DNA of 64,000 nt from Rhizobium bangladeshense (GCF_017357245.1 NZ_CP071612.1:3227001-3291000), one strand, 5' to 3'; shown: positions 1 to 9,641, counted from the first letter of the stretch. The notes: a model not told the origin generated them from the letters alone. Numbers and translations: made by a program.

Positions 1-56
1 CAAAGCTTCATGGGAATAGCCGCGGTCTCCTCCCCTCCCTCAGGAGGACGCCGCTA

Positions 57-2402
57 ATGGACAAGTCCACCTTCGAAGACCGCAAAGTTGTCATCATGGG
101 ACCGATGCACGGCCCCGTGCGTCATGATTCCGCGCATAAGCACGTCACCGGCACCGCCGACTATATCGACGATATTCCCGAACCCGCCGGCCTGCTGCAC
201 GGCGCCCTCGGCCTCTCCGACCGGGCCCATGCCGAAATCATCGGTATCGATCTTTCCGGGGTCGCAGCCTATCCCGGCGTGATCTGGGTCTTCACCGGCA
301 AGGACGTGCCCGGCGTCAACGACGTCAGCTGCAATGGCAGCCATGACGAGCCGCTGCTGGCCGAAACTTTGGTTCAGTTCCACGGCCAGCCGATCTTTGC
401 CGTCATCGCCGAAACGCGCGAGGCTGCCCGGCGCGCCGCGCGGCTCGCCAAGATCGACTATCGCGACCTGCCGCACTGGAGCGATATCGACGGCGCTCTC
501 GCCAATGGCAGCCCTCTGGTCACGACACCGATGACCCTCCAGCGCGGCGAGCCGGAAACGGAAATGCCGAACGCCGCCATGCGCCTGAGGGGCCGGATGC
601 GCATCGGCGGTCAGGAGCATTTCTACCTCGAAGGCCATATCGCCCTGGCCATTCCCGGCGAGGACGACGAGGTCATCGTCTGGTCCTCGACCCAGCATCC
701 GAGCGAGATCCAGCACATCGTCGGCCACGTGCTCGACATCCCGTCCAACGCCGTCACGGTCAATGTGCGCCGCATGGGCGGTGGCTTCGGCGGCAAGGAA
801 ACGCAGGGCAATCAGTTCGCAGCCCTTGCGGCGATCGCCGCCAAGAAGCTCGGCCGCGCCATCAAGTTCCGTCCCGATCGTGATGAGGATATGAGCGCCA
901 CCGGCAAACGCCATGATTTCCTTGTCGATTACGAGGTTGGCTTTGACGCCGAAGGCCGTATCCACGCCGTCGATGCGACGTATGCGGCCCGTTGCGGCTT
1001 CTCCTCGGATCTCTCGGGCCCTGTGACCGACCGGGCTCTCTTCCATGCCGACTCCAGCTATTTCTACCCGCATGTGCATCTGCAGTCGAAGCCCTTGAAG
1101 ACGCACACGGTCTCCAACACCGCCTTCCGCGGTTTCGGCGGACCGCAGGGAATGCTCGGCGCCGAGCGCTTCATCGAGGAGATCGCCTACGCCCTCGGCA
1201 AGGATCCGCTCGATGTCCGCAAGCTGAATTTCTATGGCCAGCCGGGCTCCGGGCGCACGCTCACCCCCTACCATCAGGAGGTCGAGGACAACATCATCCC
1301 CCGCATCGTCGAGGAGTTGGAGGAGACAGCCGACTATCGGGCACGGCGCAACGCCATCATCGCCTTCAATCGCGACAGCCGCTACATTAGAAAAGGCATA
1401 GCGTTGACGCCGGTCAAGTTCGGCATCTCCTTCACCATGACCGCCTTCAACCAGGCCGGCGCCCTCGTCCATGTCTATCAGGACGGCTCGATCCACCTGA
1501 ACCATGGCGGCACCGAAATGGGCCAGGGCCTCTATACCAAGGTGGCGCAGGTGCTGGCCGACAGCTTCCAGGTCGATATGGACAGGGTGAAAATCACCGC
1601 GACGACGACGGCCAAGGTACCCAACACCTCGGCCACCGCCGCCTCTTCAGGCTCGGATTTGAACGGCATGGCAGCCTTCGATGCCGCCCGCCAGATCAAG
1701 GAACGGCTGGTGGCCTTTGCCGCCGAGAAATGGGAAGTGGCGCCTTCCGAGGTGGTCTTCCTGCCGAACCGGGTGCGCGTCGGCGAGCTTGAGATCCCCT
1801 TTCCCGACTTCGTCAAGCAGGCCTATTTCGCCCGCGTCCAGCTGTCGGCCGCCGGCTTCTACAAGACGCCGAAGATCCATTGGGACCGCAAGGCCGGCCG
1901 CGGCACGCCCTTCTATTATTTCGCCTATGGCGCCGCCTGCAGCGAAGTCTCGATCGACACGCTGACCGGCGAATATCTGATCGACCGGACCGACATCCTC
2001 CACGACGTCGGCCGCTCTTTGAACCCGGCGATCGACCTGGGCCAAGTCGAGGGAGCTTTCGTGCAGGGCTTGGGCTGGCTGACGACGGAGGAGCTCTGGT
2101 GGGACGACAAGGGCCGGCTGCGCACCCATGCGCCATCGACCTACAAGATCCCGCTCGCCTCCGACCGCCCGAAAATCTTCAACGTGCGGCTCGCCGAATG
2201 GTCGGAGAATGCCGAAGCGACGATCGGCCGTTCCAAGGCCGTCGGCGAACCACCTTTCATGCTGGCGATCTCTGTGCTGGAAGCCCTGTCGATGGCGGTC
2301 GCCAGCGTCGCGGATTACAAGGTCTGCCCGAGGCTCGATGCGCCGGCGACGCCGGAACGGGTGCTGATGGCGGTGGAGCGGATGAAGCGGGTGCAGAGAT
2401 GA
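57..2402 (+). CDS. xdhB: Xanthine dehydrogenase, molybdopterin-binding large subunit
   Basis: This 781-residue protein is the molybdenum-cofactor subunit of xanthine dehydrogenase, which oxidises hypoxanthine to xanthine and urate in the cytoplasm. Visible family motifs are GGGFGGKE near residue 243, the substrate-site arginine segment FRGFGG near 359, a GTEMGQGLY cofactor loop near 487, and the C-terminal GEPPFML carrying the expected catalytic glutamate near 730. A strong ribosome site (AGGAGG) lies about 9 bases before the ATG. The small FAD/2Fe-2S subunit (xdhA) would be expected just upstream and outside the window; the first 56 bases show no gene. xdhC follows on the same strand, and urate-degrading genes lie nearby, which fits purine catabolism rather than another molybdenum hydroxylase. 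Confidence 0.95.
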   Translation: MDKSTFEDRKVVIMGPMHGPVRHDSAHKHVTGTADYIDDIPEPAGLLHGALGLSDRAHAEIIGIDLSGVAAYPGVIWVFTGKDVPGVNDVSCNGSHDEPLLAETLVQFHGQPIFAVIAETREAARRAARLAKIDYRDLPHWSDIDGALANGSPLVTTPMTLQRGEPETEMPNAAMRLRGRMRIGGQEHFYLEGHIALAIPGEDDEVIVWSSTQHPSEIQHIVGHVLDIPSNAVTVNVRRMGGGFGGKETQGNQFAALAAIAAKKLGRAIKFRPDRDEDMSATGKRHDFLVDYEVGFDAEGRIHAVDATYAARCGFSSDLSGPVTDRALFHADSSYFYPHVHLQSKPLKTHTVSNTAFRGFGGPQGMLGAERFIEEIAYALGKDPLDVRKLNFYGQPGSGRTLTPYHQEVEDNIIPRIVEELEETADYRARRNAIIAFNRDSRYIRKGIALTPVKFGISFTMTAFNQAGALVHVYQDGSIHLNHGGTEMGQGLYTKVAQVLADSFQVDMDRVKITATTTAKVPNTSATAASSGSDLNGMAAFDAARQIKERLVAFAAEKWEVAPSEVVFLPNRVRVGELEIPFPDFVKQAYFARVQLSAAGFYKTPKIHWDRKAGRGTPFYYFAYGAACSEVSIDTLTGEYLIDRTDILHDVGRSLNPAIDLGQVEGAFVQGLGWLTTEELWWDDKGRLRTHAPSTYKIPLASDRPKIFNVRLAEWSENAEATIGRSKAVGEPPFMLAISVLEALSMAVASVADYKVCPRLDAPATPERVLMAVERMKRVQR

Positions 2403-2508
2403 TATCCTTCGCTTCTATCCTGCAATCGTTCGTACGGAGAGTTTGAGAGCGTAATGCGCTTGAACCAAATCTCGCGGCATGCTCCCAACATCGCAAGGCC
2501 CATCTGCG

Positions 2509-3321
2509 ATGACTGATCTTCCCACTTTCCTTGCCGCCAACCCAGAGAGCGTCCTCGTCGACATCACCGGGACGCAAGGCTCCACCCCGCGCGAGGCCGG
2601 CGCCTTCATGCTCGTCTCGCCAACCGCGCTCTGGGGCACGATCGGTGGCGGGCAGTTCGAGTTCATGGCGATCGCCAACGCGCGCGGCATGCTTACAGGC
2701 ATCAGCGGCGTGGCGGAGATGGATATTCCGCTCGGCCCCGAGATCGGTCAGTGCTGCGGCGGGCGCACACAGTTGCGGTTCCGGCGCCTGACGCTGGCGC
2801 TGAAAGACGAAATCGAGGCTCGGCTCGCCGGCGAAATCGAGCTTCGGCCCGAGGTCCTTCTCTTCGGCGCTGGCCATGTCGGCCGGGCGCTGGCCTCGGC
2901 CCTTGCGCCGCTGCCACTCTCGGTGACGGTCGTCGAAACAAGGCAGGAAGAACTCGCCAACCTGCCCGCCCGGACGAAGGTCCGGCTCGTGCCGATGCCC
3001 GAAGCGCTGGTCAAGGATATTCCGGCCGGCGGCGTGATTGTCATCCTGACCCACGACCACGCGCTGGACTTTCTCATCGCCCGCGAAGCACTGGCAAGGA
3101 CGGATCTCGCCTATACCGGCATGATCGGTTCGGCGACGAAGCGCGCCACCTTCGCGAGCTGGCTTTTGCGCGAAGGCGGCGAGCAGAGCTGGATGAAGCG
3201 GCTGACGCTGCCGATCGGCGGCTCCATGGTCAGGGACAAACGTCCTGAAGTCATCGCCGCCATGACCGCCGCCGAAATCCTGGCGGCACTCGCTGCCTAC
3301 CGCATGCGCTCGTCCTCATAA
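2509..3321 (+). CDS. xdhC: Xanthine dehydrogenase accessory protein XdhC
   Basis: XdhC binds the molybdenum cofactor and inserts it, in sulfurated form, into xanthine dehydrogenase; it is not part of the mature enzyme. The product (270 residues from the chosen start) has the N-terminal family signature TGTQGSTPREAGAFM-like segment with GGGQFE and QCCGGR, and a C-terminal Rossmann-type domain (LLFGAGHVGRAL) followed by YTGMIGSATKR. I chose ATG 2509 because an AAGG stretch lies upstream and the conserved region begins soon after; an in-frame ATG at 2479 would add ten residues. It follows xdhB by about 106 bases, probably in the same transcript. Its 3' end overlaps the convergent small gene at 3297-3500 by 25 bases. 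Confidence 0.92.
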   Translation: MTDLPTFLAANPESVLVDITGTQGSTPREAGAFMLVSPTALWGTIGGGQFEFMAIANARGMLTGISGVAEMDIPLGPEIGQCCGGRTQLRFRRLTLALKDEIEARLAGEIELRPEVLLFGAGHVGRALASALAPLPLSVTVVETRQEELANLPARTKVRLVPMPEALVKDIPAGGVIVILTHDHALDFLIAREALARTDLAYTGMIGSATKRATFASWLLREGGEQSWMKRLTLPIGGSMVRDKRPEVIAAMTAAEILAALAAYRMRSSS

Positions 3322-3500
3322 TAGGGATCGCGTCCGTCCAGGAAACCGATATCGCGCTTGACGCGGTCGGGCGTGGCGGAAAGGTCGAGCCGCGGCAAAC
3401 GGCAGAAGCGGTTGGCGCCACCTGACAACCAGCCGGCAAGGCGCAGGAAAATACTGCTGATCTGTTGCGGCCGGCTCTCTTCGATAGCATGGCAATCCAT
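3297..3500 (-). CDS. Small DUF1127-like protein
   Basis: A 67-residue basic protein. Its second half (LSATPDRVKRDIGFLDGR) resembles the DUF1127 signature, in which a short helix reads L-x-x-L-D-x-x-L-R-D-I-G. Such small proteins are common in rhizobia; some are linked to RNA turnover and phosphate or carbon metabolism, but no role can be assigned here. The ATG is preceded at good spacing by GAGGTG. The 3' end overlaps the end of xdhC antisense. It is divergent from the LysR gene at 3602, so the 101 bases between them should hold both promoters. The DUF1127 assignment is by resemblance only. Confidence 0.6.
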   Translation of the reverse strand: MDCHAIEESRPQQISSIFLRLAGWLSGGANRFCRLPRLDLSATPDRVKRDIGFLDGRDPYYEDERMR

Positions 3501-3601
3501 GACGTCACCTCGTCAGATTGATGGTATGAGTTGAAGTTTGCCGGGAAAAATGCTGCAATTCCAATTGAACGATCGTCTACCTGCATAAAGAGAACTTATC
3601 C

Positions 3602-4504
3602 ATGAAACTTTCGAAACAATTTCCGTTGAATGCGCTGCGCGTATTCGAGGCCGCTGCCCGGCTCGGAAGTTTCACCAAGGCTGGCGACGAGCTCGGCATG
3701 ACGCAGACGGCCGTCAGCTATCAGATCAAGTTGCTGGAGGAGAATGTCGGCGAGCCGCTCTTCCTGCGCCGTCCCCGCCAGATCGCCCTGACCGAACCCG
3801 GCGAGCGGCTGGCGCCGAAGGTGACCGAGGCCTTCGCCATGCTGCATGACGCCATGGCGACCGCGCGCGACAGCGTCGAGGGCACGCTTGCCATCAGCTC
3901 GACCCACACTTTCGCGTCCAAATGGCTGGCGCCGCGCCTCGGCTCTTTCCACCTGAAGCATCCGGCGATCGCAGTCCGCCTTCAGGCAAGCTCTGACATC
4001 ATCGATTTCACGCGCGAGCAGATCGATGTCGGCATCCGCTGGGGTGACGGCAACTGGCCGGGGCTGACGCTGCACCGGTTGATGGGACTTGAATTCACCC
4101 CGATGCTGAGCCCGAAGCTGGCGGAATCGGCAGGGGGCATCAGGGAGCCGCGCGATCTCCTGAAATTCGATCTCTTCGATGCTGGCGACATCTGGTGGAA
4201 ACAATGGTTCGAGGCAGCCGGCGTCACAGAGACGGATCTCGACCGGCGGCCGCGTAACCAGCTCGGCTCACAGGCGGTGGAGGCCGACGCTGCGATCGCG
4301 GGCCACGGCGTCGCCATCCTCCATCCGGCCTTTTACGCAGCCGAAATCGCGCTTGGCCGGCTCTATCAGCCGTTCGAACTGACCCGCAGCGACGGCAAGG
4401 CCTACTGGCTCGCCTACCCTGAAAACCGCCGGAACGTTCCGAAGATCAAGGCGTTCCGCAACTGGATTCTCGAGGAAATGAAGCGGCAGGAAACTAGCGC
4501 ATAA
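3602..4504 (+). CDS. LysR-family transcriptional regulator (GcvA-like)
   Basis: A 300-residue LysR regulator. Residues 8-65 form the winged helix-turn-helix (PLNALRVFEAAARLGSFTKA, then TQTAVSYQIKLLEE), and residues 90-295 form the effector-binding domain with the GcvA-type phrase DVGIRWGDGNWPGL. It lies between the xanthine dehydrogenase genes and the urate oxidase gene, divergent from the small DUF1127-like gene. Control of purine catabolism is a reasonable guess from position, but GcvA-like regulators act on many pathways and no operator could be identified. Confidence 0.88.
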   Translation: MKLSKQFPLNALRVFEAAARLGSFTKAGDELGMTQTAVSYQIKLLEENVGEPLFLRRPRQIALTEPGERLAPKVTEAFAMLHDAMATARDSVEGTLAISSTHTFASKWLAPRLGSFHLKHPAIAVRLQASSDIIDFTREQIDVGIRWGDGNWPGLTLHRLMGLEFTPMLSPKLAESAGGIREPRDLLKFDLFDAGDIWWKQWFEAAGVTETDLDRRPRNQLGSQAVEADAAIAGHGVAILHPAFYAAEIALGRLYQPFELTRSDGKAYWLAYPENRRNVPKIKAFRNWILEEMKRQETSA

Positions 4505-4595
4505 CTCCCGGAAGTGCAGCGGTCGGGATATGGCATGCGAAGACAACGGCATCAAGCGCCTGATCGAACCGGAATGATCGCGACGCGCTGTAAAG

Positions 4596-4636
4596 CCACA
4601 TGTATCGGACCCGTCTAGTGGGTCCGATACATGTGG
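4596..4636. terminator. Perfect 17-bp inverted repeat between convergent genes
   Basis: Two perfect 17-base arms, 4596-4612 and 4620-4636, are separated by a 7-base loop. The hairpin sits between the stop of the LysR gene (4504) and the stop of the minus-strand gene ending at 4643. No long T run follows on either strand, so a bidirectional terminator is the simplest reading but not a typical intrinsic one. Confidence 0.6.
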
Positions 4637-4642
4637 TCGGAT

Positions 4643-4978
4643 TTAATATCCCATCTCCGGCGCATAGAAGCAGCGCGGCGTGTCTTCGTTCGGGAACAGA
4701 CAGAGATGATAGTCGTTGTCGCCGGACTGCATCGCCTTCGTCATCGGCAGCAAGAAGACGTGAGCATGCGTGACCAGCCGGTGATCACCCGGCAGCAGTG
4801 TCACACGATATCCGCTCGGCGTCACCGCCACGCTTTTCGAAGGGATCATCTGGCAGTCACCATTGTGACTGTTGCCATTGCAACAATAGGGGTCATAACT
4901 CCACCCCATGGGTGCGTCGTGAGCCGTCGCCAGCGACGCATACGCAATCATCACACACGTCAGAATACTGCGCATCAT
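4643..4978 (-). CDS. Small secreted hypothetical protein
   Basis: A 111-residue protein with a clear signal peptide: MMRSI, a hydrophobic core (LTCVMIAYASLATA) and probable cleavage after ATA-HD. The mature part contains a CCNGNSHNGDC cluster near residue 33 and a second pair of cysteines near the C-terminus, suggesting a disulfide-bonded periplasmic protein. The family is unrecognised. I chose the start at 4978 because GGAGAAG lies at good distance before it and the signal peptide begins there; the frame stays open upstream without a better start. It converges on the LysR gene across the perfect inverted repeat. Confidence 0.7.
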   Translation of the reverse strand: MMRSILTCVMIAYASLATAHDAPMGWSYDPYCCNGNSHNGDCQMIPSKSVAVTPSGYRVTLLPGDHRLVTHAHVFLLPMTKAMQSGDNDYHLCLFPNEDTPRCFYAPEMGY

Positions 4979-5269
4979 GAGCGTCTTCTCCGTCGATGAA
5001 TGCGCCGCCGACGATCTAAGGGTTCCTATTTCCTTCCGGCGGCCTGCAACATAACTGTAACCGAGGCATATTAGTTTCAAGATCCGTTGAATAAGCGGAT
5101 CGAGTATAAGCCGGAGATATTGCACAGCCTTCTCGGCAGCTTTTAGGCACGGGGACAACAGATCGGCGATCCGCGCCACTATCGACAGCTCCGGCAAAAC
5201 TCAATCTCCTCTTCCCTCCCCGGCAAAATTTCCGCAATGTCACGAGTCGGAGGAAGATAGGGGAACTCG

Positions 5270-6508
5270 ATGTATGAATATGCCATAGCATGGGAATGGC
5301 TCGCCTTCGCGGCGCGCTGGTTCCATGTCGTTACCGCGATCGCCTGGATCGGATCGTCCTTCTATTTCATTGCGCTCGATCTCGGACTGGTGAAACGCCC
5401 GCATCTGCCGCCCGGAGCCTATGGCGAGGAATGGCAGGTCCATGGCGGCGGCTTTTATCATATCCAGAAATATCTGGTGGCGCCCGCGCAAATGCCGGAG
5501 CACCTGACCTGGTTTAAATATGAGAGCTATTTCACCTGGATCTCCGGCTTCCTCATGCTCTGCATCGTCTATTATGGCGGGGCCGACCTGTTTCTCATCG
5601 ATCGCCACGTGCTCGATATCAGCGCCCCGGTCGCAATCCTGATTTCGCTGGCGTCGCTGGCCTTTGGCTGGGTCGTCTACGATCTGCTCTGCAGGTCGCC
5701 GCTTGGCCGCAACACCTGGGGGCTGATGGCGGTGCTCTATGCCGTGCTGGTCTTCATGGCCTGGGGTTACACGCAGCTTTTCACCGGCCGCGCCGCCTTC
5801 CTGCATCTCGGCGCATTCACCGCGACGATCATGTCGGCCAACGTCTTCATGATCATCATCCCGAACCAGAAGATCGTCGTCGCCGATCTGATCGCCGGGC
5901 GCACGCCCGATCCGAAATACGGGCAGGTCGCCAAGCAGCGTTCGCTGCACAACAACTATCTGACGCTGCCCGTTATCTTCTTCATGCTGTCGAACCATTA
6001 TCCACTGGCCTTCGGCACGGCGTTCAACTGGGTGATCGCGGCGCTGGTCTTCCTGATGGGCGTCACCATCCGCCACTGGTTCAACACCACCCATGCCAGG
6101 AAAGGCCGGCCAACCTGGACCTGGATCGTCACCGTCATCCTCTTCATGCTGATCATGTGGCTCTCGACGGTGCCGAAGCAGCTGACGGGCGAGACGGATA
6201 CGGCGGCGGTAACACCCGCCTTTCAGCAATTCGCCGACAATCCGCATTTTCCTGCCGTCAAGCAACTGGTCTCGACACGCTGTTCCATGTGCCACGCCGC
6301 CGAGCCCGTCTATGAAGGCGTCGTTCGGCCGCCGAAGGGCGTGGCACTCGAAAACGACGCGGAGATTGCCGCCCATGCCCGCGAAATCTATATACAGGCA
6401 GGCCGCAGCCATGCCATGCCGCCCGGCAATGTAACCGATATTACGCCGGACGAACGCAGGCTGCTCATCGCCTGGTTCGAAAGCGCAGTCGAAGGCAAGA
6501 AACAATGA
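5270..6508 (+). CDS. puuD: Membrane urate hydroxylase PuuD
   Basis: PuuD oxidises urate to 5-hydroxyisourate at the inner membrane, replacing soluble uricase. The 412-residue protein has about eight hydrophobic segments in residues 10-305 (starting with WFHVVTAIAWIGSSFYFIAL) and a C-terminal c-type cytochrome domain with the haem motif CSMCH near residue 340 and a distal methionine candidate in HAMPPGN. Length and order match the family. Its stop overlaps the start of guaD by four bases (ATGA), so the two are translationally coupled. The product feeds uraH, uraD and puuE encoded further right on the other strand. Confidence 0.93.
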   Translation: MYEYAIAWEWLAFAARWFHVVTAIAWIGSSFYFIALDLGLVKRPHLPPGAYGEEWQVHGGGFYHIQKYLVAPAQMPEHLTWFKYESYFTWISGFLMLCIVYYGGADLFLIDRHVLDISAPVAILISLASLAFGWVVYDLLCRSPLGRNTWGLMAVLYAVLVFMAWGYTQLFTGRAAFLHLGAFTATIMSANVFMIIIPNQKIVVADLIAGRTPDPKYGQVAKQRSLHNNYLTLPVIFFMLSNHYPLAFGTAFNWVIAALVFLMGVTIRHWFNTTHARKGRPTWTWIVTVILFMLIMWLSTVPKQLTGETDTAAVTPAFQQFADNPHFPAVKQLVSTRCSMCHAAEPVYEGVVRPPKGVALENDAEIAAHAREIYIQAGRSHAMPPGNVTDITPDERRLLIAWFESAVEGKKQ

Positions 6509-7812
6509 CGACGACACTTCTGCGCGGCCGCCTGCTTTCCTTTCATCGCGCACCGCTGAGTCTCTCCGACAGCCAGAGTTATCTTTATGAGGAGGACGGC
6601 GGCCTTTTGATCGAGGACGGGGTGATCGCCGCAGTGGGCCCGTATGCCGACGTCAAGGCAAGAGCCGCCAAAGACGCGACCGAGATTGATCACCGCCCAC
6701 ATCTGATCATGCCGGGCTTCATCGACATGCATCTGCATTTTCCGCAGATGCAGGTAATCGCCTCTTATGCGGCCAACCTGCTCGAATGGCTGAACACCTA
6801 TACCTTTCCCGAGGAATGCCGTTTCGTCGAAAGCGCCCATGCCGCAAAGATCGCCACCCACTTCTATGATGAGCTCATCCGCCACGGCACCACGACGGCG
6901 GTCGCCTACTGCTCCGTGCACAAGACCTCGGCCGATGCCTTTTTCGCCGAGGCGATGAAGCGCAATATGCGCATGGTCGGCGGCAAGGTGATGATGGACC
7001 GCAACGCCCCGCAGGGCCTGCTCGACACGCCCGAGATGGGCTATGACGAGACCCGCCAGGTGATAGCGGACTGGCACGGCAAGGGCCGTAATCATGTCGC
7101 CATCACGCCGCGCTTCGCCATCACCTCGACGCCGGCGCAGATGGAGGCGACATCAGCGCTTGCCCGCGAATTTCCCGATCTGCACATCCAGACTCATCTT
7201 TCGGAAAATCACGACGAGATCAAATTCACCTGCGAGCTCTATCCGGAGGCGATCGACTATACCGATATTTACGCCCGCTACGGCCTGCTGGGACCCAAAA
7301 GCCTGTTTGGCCACGCCATCCACCTGTCCGAACGCGAGGCCGACGTCATGAGCGAGGCGGGCGCCGTCGCCGTTCACTGCCCGACCTCGAACCTCTTCCT
7401 CGGTTCCGGTCTGTTCCCGTTGAAGGCGCTGGCGCGGCGCCAGAAGCCGGTCCGTGTCGGCGTCGCCACGGATATCGGCGGCGGCTCCAGCTATTCGATG
7501 CTGCGGACCATGGACGAGGCCTATAAGATCCAGCAACTGCTCGGCGAGCGGCTGAACCCGCTGGAAAGCTACTACCTGATGACGCGTGGCAATGCCGAGG
7601 CGCTTTCGCTAGCCGACCGGATCGGCACGTTGGGACCCGGCACCGAAGCCGATCTTGTCGTCCTCGATGCGGCTGCGACCCCGGCCATGGCGTTGAAGAT
7701 GGAAGCCGTGAAGACGCTCCCGGAAGAACTCTTCTTGCTTCAGACGATGGGCGACGACAGAGCCATCGCCGAGACCTACGTGGCCGGCATTGCTTTGAAA
7801 GCACGCCTTTGA
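6505..7812 (+). CDS. guaD: Guanine deaminase
   Basis: Guanine deaminase hydrolyses guanine to xanthine and ammonia, feeding xanthine dehydrogenase. The 435-residue protein is an amidohydrolase: metal-binding HxH in GFIDMHLHFPQ near residue 75, a second histidine in QTHLSENHDEI near 230, a third in FGHAIHLSE near 270, and the metal aspartate in ATDIGGGSSYSM near 320. The GuaD hallmark PGFIDMHLHFPQM followed by LLEWLNTYTFPEE is present. It is coupled to puuD by a four-base overlap, which places purine entry and urate oxidation in one transcript. Confidence 0.94.
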   Translation: MTTTLLRGRLLSFHRAPLSLSDSQSYLYEEDGGLLIEDGVIAAVGPYADVKARAAKDATEIDHRPHLIMPGFIDMHLHFPQMQVIASYAANLLEWLNTYTFPEECRFVESAHAAKIATHFYDELIRHGTTTAVAYCSVHKTSADAFFAEAMKRNMRMVGGKVMMDRNAPQGLLDTPEMGYDETRQVIADWHGKGRNHVAITPRFAITSTPAQMEATSALAREFPDLHIQTHLSENHDEIKFTCELYPEAIDYTDIYARYGLLGPKSLFGHAIHLSEREADVMSEAGAVAVHCPTSNLFLGSGLFPLKALARRQKPVRVGVATDIGGGSSYSMLRTMDEAYKIQQLLGERLNPLESYYLMTRGNAEALSLADRIGTLGPGTEADLVVLDAAATPAMALKMEAVKTLPEELFLLQTMGDDRAIAETYVAGIALKARL

Positions 7813-7928
7813 CGATATCGGTTACCCCCGAAAGAGGTAGCGGGAAAGGCCCCAGCATCCGATAACGCTCCTTCTGTAATTCATGTTATCGGCGGTGGTC
7901 GCATTCATATGTGAAGAAGGTTCGATTC

Positions 7929-9071
7929 ATGGCCACTCCGCTCACCATTGCCGACCTGAAGAAGCTCGCACGGCGTCGTGTACCGAAGATGTTTTTCGAC
8001 TATGCGGATTCAGGCGCCTGGACGGAATCGACCTATGCGGCGAATGAAAGCGATTTCGGTGAGATCAAGCTGCGCCAGCGCGTGCTGGTCGACATGAGCA
8101 ACCGCACGCTCGAAACGACGATGATCGGCCAGAAAGTGTCGATGCCGGTGGCGCTCGCGCCGACCGGCATGACAGGTATGCAGCACGCCGATGGCGAGAT
8201 GCTGGCGGCGCGCGCTGCAGAGGAATTCGGCGTCCCCTTCACGCTTTCGACAATGAGCATCTGCTCTATCGAGGACGTAGCCTCGGTGACCACGCGACCA
8301 TTCTGGTTCCAGCTTTACGTGATGAGGGACAAGGATTTCGTCCTCGACCTCATCCGTCGCGCCAAGGCCGTGAAATGCTCGGCGCTGGTGCTGACGGCCG
8401 ACCTGCAGATCCTCGGCCAGCGCCACAAGGACCTGCGCAACGGCCTCTCGGCACCGCCGAAACTAACTCCGAAACATATCTGGCAGATGGCAACCCGGCC
8501 GCTCTGGTGCCTTGATATGCTGAAGACGAAGCGCCGATACTTCGGCAATATCGTCGGCCATGCGAAGAACGTCGCCAATGTCGCCTCCGTGCCCAAGTTT
8601 GCACACGAGCAGTTCGACCCGCGGCTCTCCTGGGCGGACGTCGCCTGGATCAAGGAGCAATGGGGCGGTCCGTTGATCATCAAGGGCATTCTCGATCCGG
8701 AGGATGCGAAGGCCGCAGCCGACACCGGCGCCGACGCGATCATCGTCTCCAATCACGGTGGCCGCCAACTTGATGGCGCCCCCTCCTCGATCAGCATGCT
8801 GCCGAAGATCGTCGATGCCGTCGGCGATCGCATCGAAATCCATCTCGATGGCGGCATCCGCTCCGGCCAGGATGTGCTGAAAGCCGTGGCGCTCGGCGCA
8901 AAAGGCACCTATATCGGCCGCCCCTTCCTCTACGGCCTCGGCGCCATGGGCAAGGAAGGCGTCACGCTGGCGCTCGACATCATCCGCAAGGAGATGGACA
9001 TCACCATGGCCCTCTGCGGCAAGCGCGACATCAACGACATCGACTCCTCGATCATATCAGGGCGGCAATGA
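7929..9071 (+). CDS. lldD: FMN-dependent alpha-hydroxy-acid dehydrogenase (LldD-like)
   Basis: A 380-residue member of the FMN-dependent 2-hydroxyacid oxidase family, most like L-lactate dehydrogenase. It has the N-terminal signature RRVPKMFFDYADSGAWTE, the FMN segment APTGMTGM, the catalytic histidine in SNHGGRQLDGAPSS near residue 275, and the flavin-phosphate site DGGIRSGQDVLKA. The start is ATG 7929, eight bases after AAGAAGG; a GTG at 7911 is in frame. It stands alone after guaD. Substrate could be lactate or another 2-hydroxyacid such as glycolate, the latter attractive beside a pathway ending in glyoxylate, but that is inference. Confidence 0.88.
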   Translation: MATPLTIADLKKLARRRVPKMFFDYADSGAWTESTYAANESDFGEIKLRQRVLVDMSNRTLETTMIGQKVSMPVALAPTGMTGMQHADGEMLAARAAEEFGVPFTLSTMSICSIEDVASVTTRPFWFQLYVMRDKDFVLDLIRRAKAVKCSALVLTADLQILGQRHKDLRNGLSAPPKLTPKHIWQMATRPLWCLDMLKTKRRYFGNIVGHAKNVANVASVPKFAHEQFDPRLSWADVAWIKEQWGGPLIIKGILDPEDAKAAADTGADAIIVSNHGGRQLDGAPSSISMLPKIVDAVGDRIEIHLDGGIRSGQDVLKAVALGAKGTYIGRPFLYGLGAMGKEGVTLALDIIRKEMDITMALCGKRDINDIDSSIISGRQ

Positions 9072-9200
9072 CTCGCCTCAGAAATTGGCTTCGAGATGCC
9101 CCGAGCCAGTCACCAGGCGCTGACGGAAGCCCGTGATGCCGCCTGAAGGACTTGCCAGACACCTGTCGCGAATCTCTGCATCAACCGCCTGCCGTCCTAT

Positions 9201-9641
9201 TCAGCATAGCGGCTGACCATCCGCCGCAATGAACAGAAGGATCGCGAACGTCACGAGACCGATGGCGAGCGCAAAACGCTGTTGCCGGACGATGCGGCGC
9301 GATCCGGCAATTCGCGTCTCCAGGCTGGGTGACGTCTTCTCCGGCTTGCGAAGCCGCATCCGGGACAACAGGTCGTCGATGGCGGCAAGACCGGCGGCCT
9401 CTGTCTCGTGGCTCGACGCTAGGCGAAACAACAGCGCGTCGAAGAGCAGATGGATCGCCAGCGCAAGGACGATCAGGCAGAAAACGAGCAACAACAGCCA
9501 GCCGAGCGATGGAGCGAAGCCTCGATGGCCCGAGGTGATCGGGCCCACGATCAGTGGCAGCAGCGCTGTCAGCCCGCAGGAGATTGAATTGCGGCCGAGA
9601 CTTCGTGCAGCCGCCAAGGCCGTGGTATTCCACTGCGTCAT
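9201..9641 (-). CDS. Hypothetical membrane protein in the lipid cluster
   Basis: A 146-residue protein with hydrophobic stretches near residues 22-36, 44-70 (SLGWLLLLVFCLIVLALAI) and 120-140, joined by a charged region rich in Glu, Arg and Ser. The family is unrecognised. Its start overlaps the stop of the PAP2-phosphatase fusion gene by four bases, so it is translationally coupled as the last gene of a three-gene minus-strand operon, and it probably works in the same membrane process. Confidence 0.72.
   Translation of the reverse strand: MTQWNTTALAAARSLGRNSISCGLTALLPLIVGPITSGHRGFAPSLGWLLLLVFCLIVLALAIHLLFDALLFRLASSHETEAAGLAAIDDLLSRMRLRKPEKTSPSLETRIAGSRRIVRQQRFALAIGLVTFAILLFIAADGQPLC

Noticed and set aside
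54..1505. 483-codon open frame on the minus strand under xdhB
   Set aside because: It lies antisense to a clear xanthine dehydrogenase gene; long antisense frames are usual in GC-rich coding DNA and the product has no recognisable motif.
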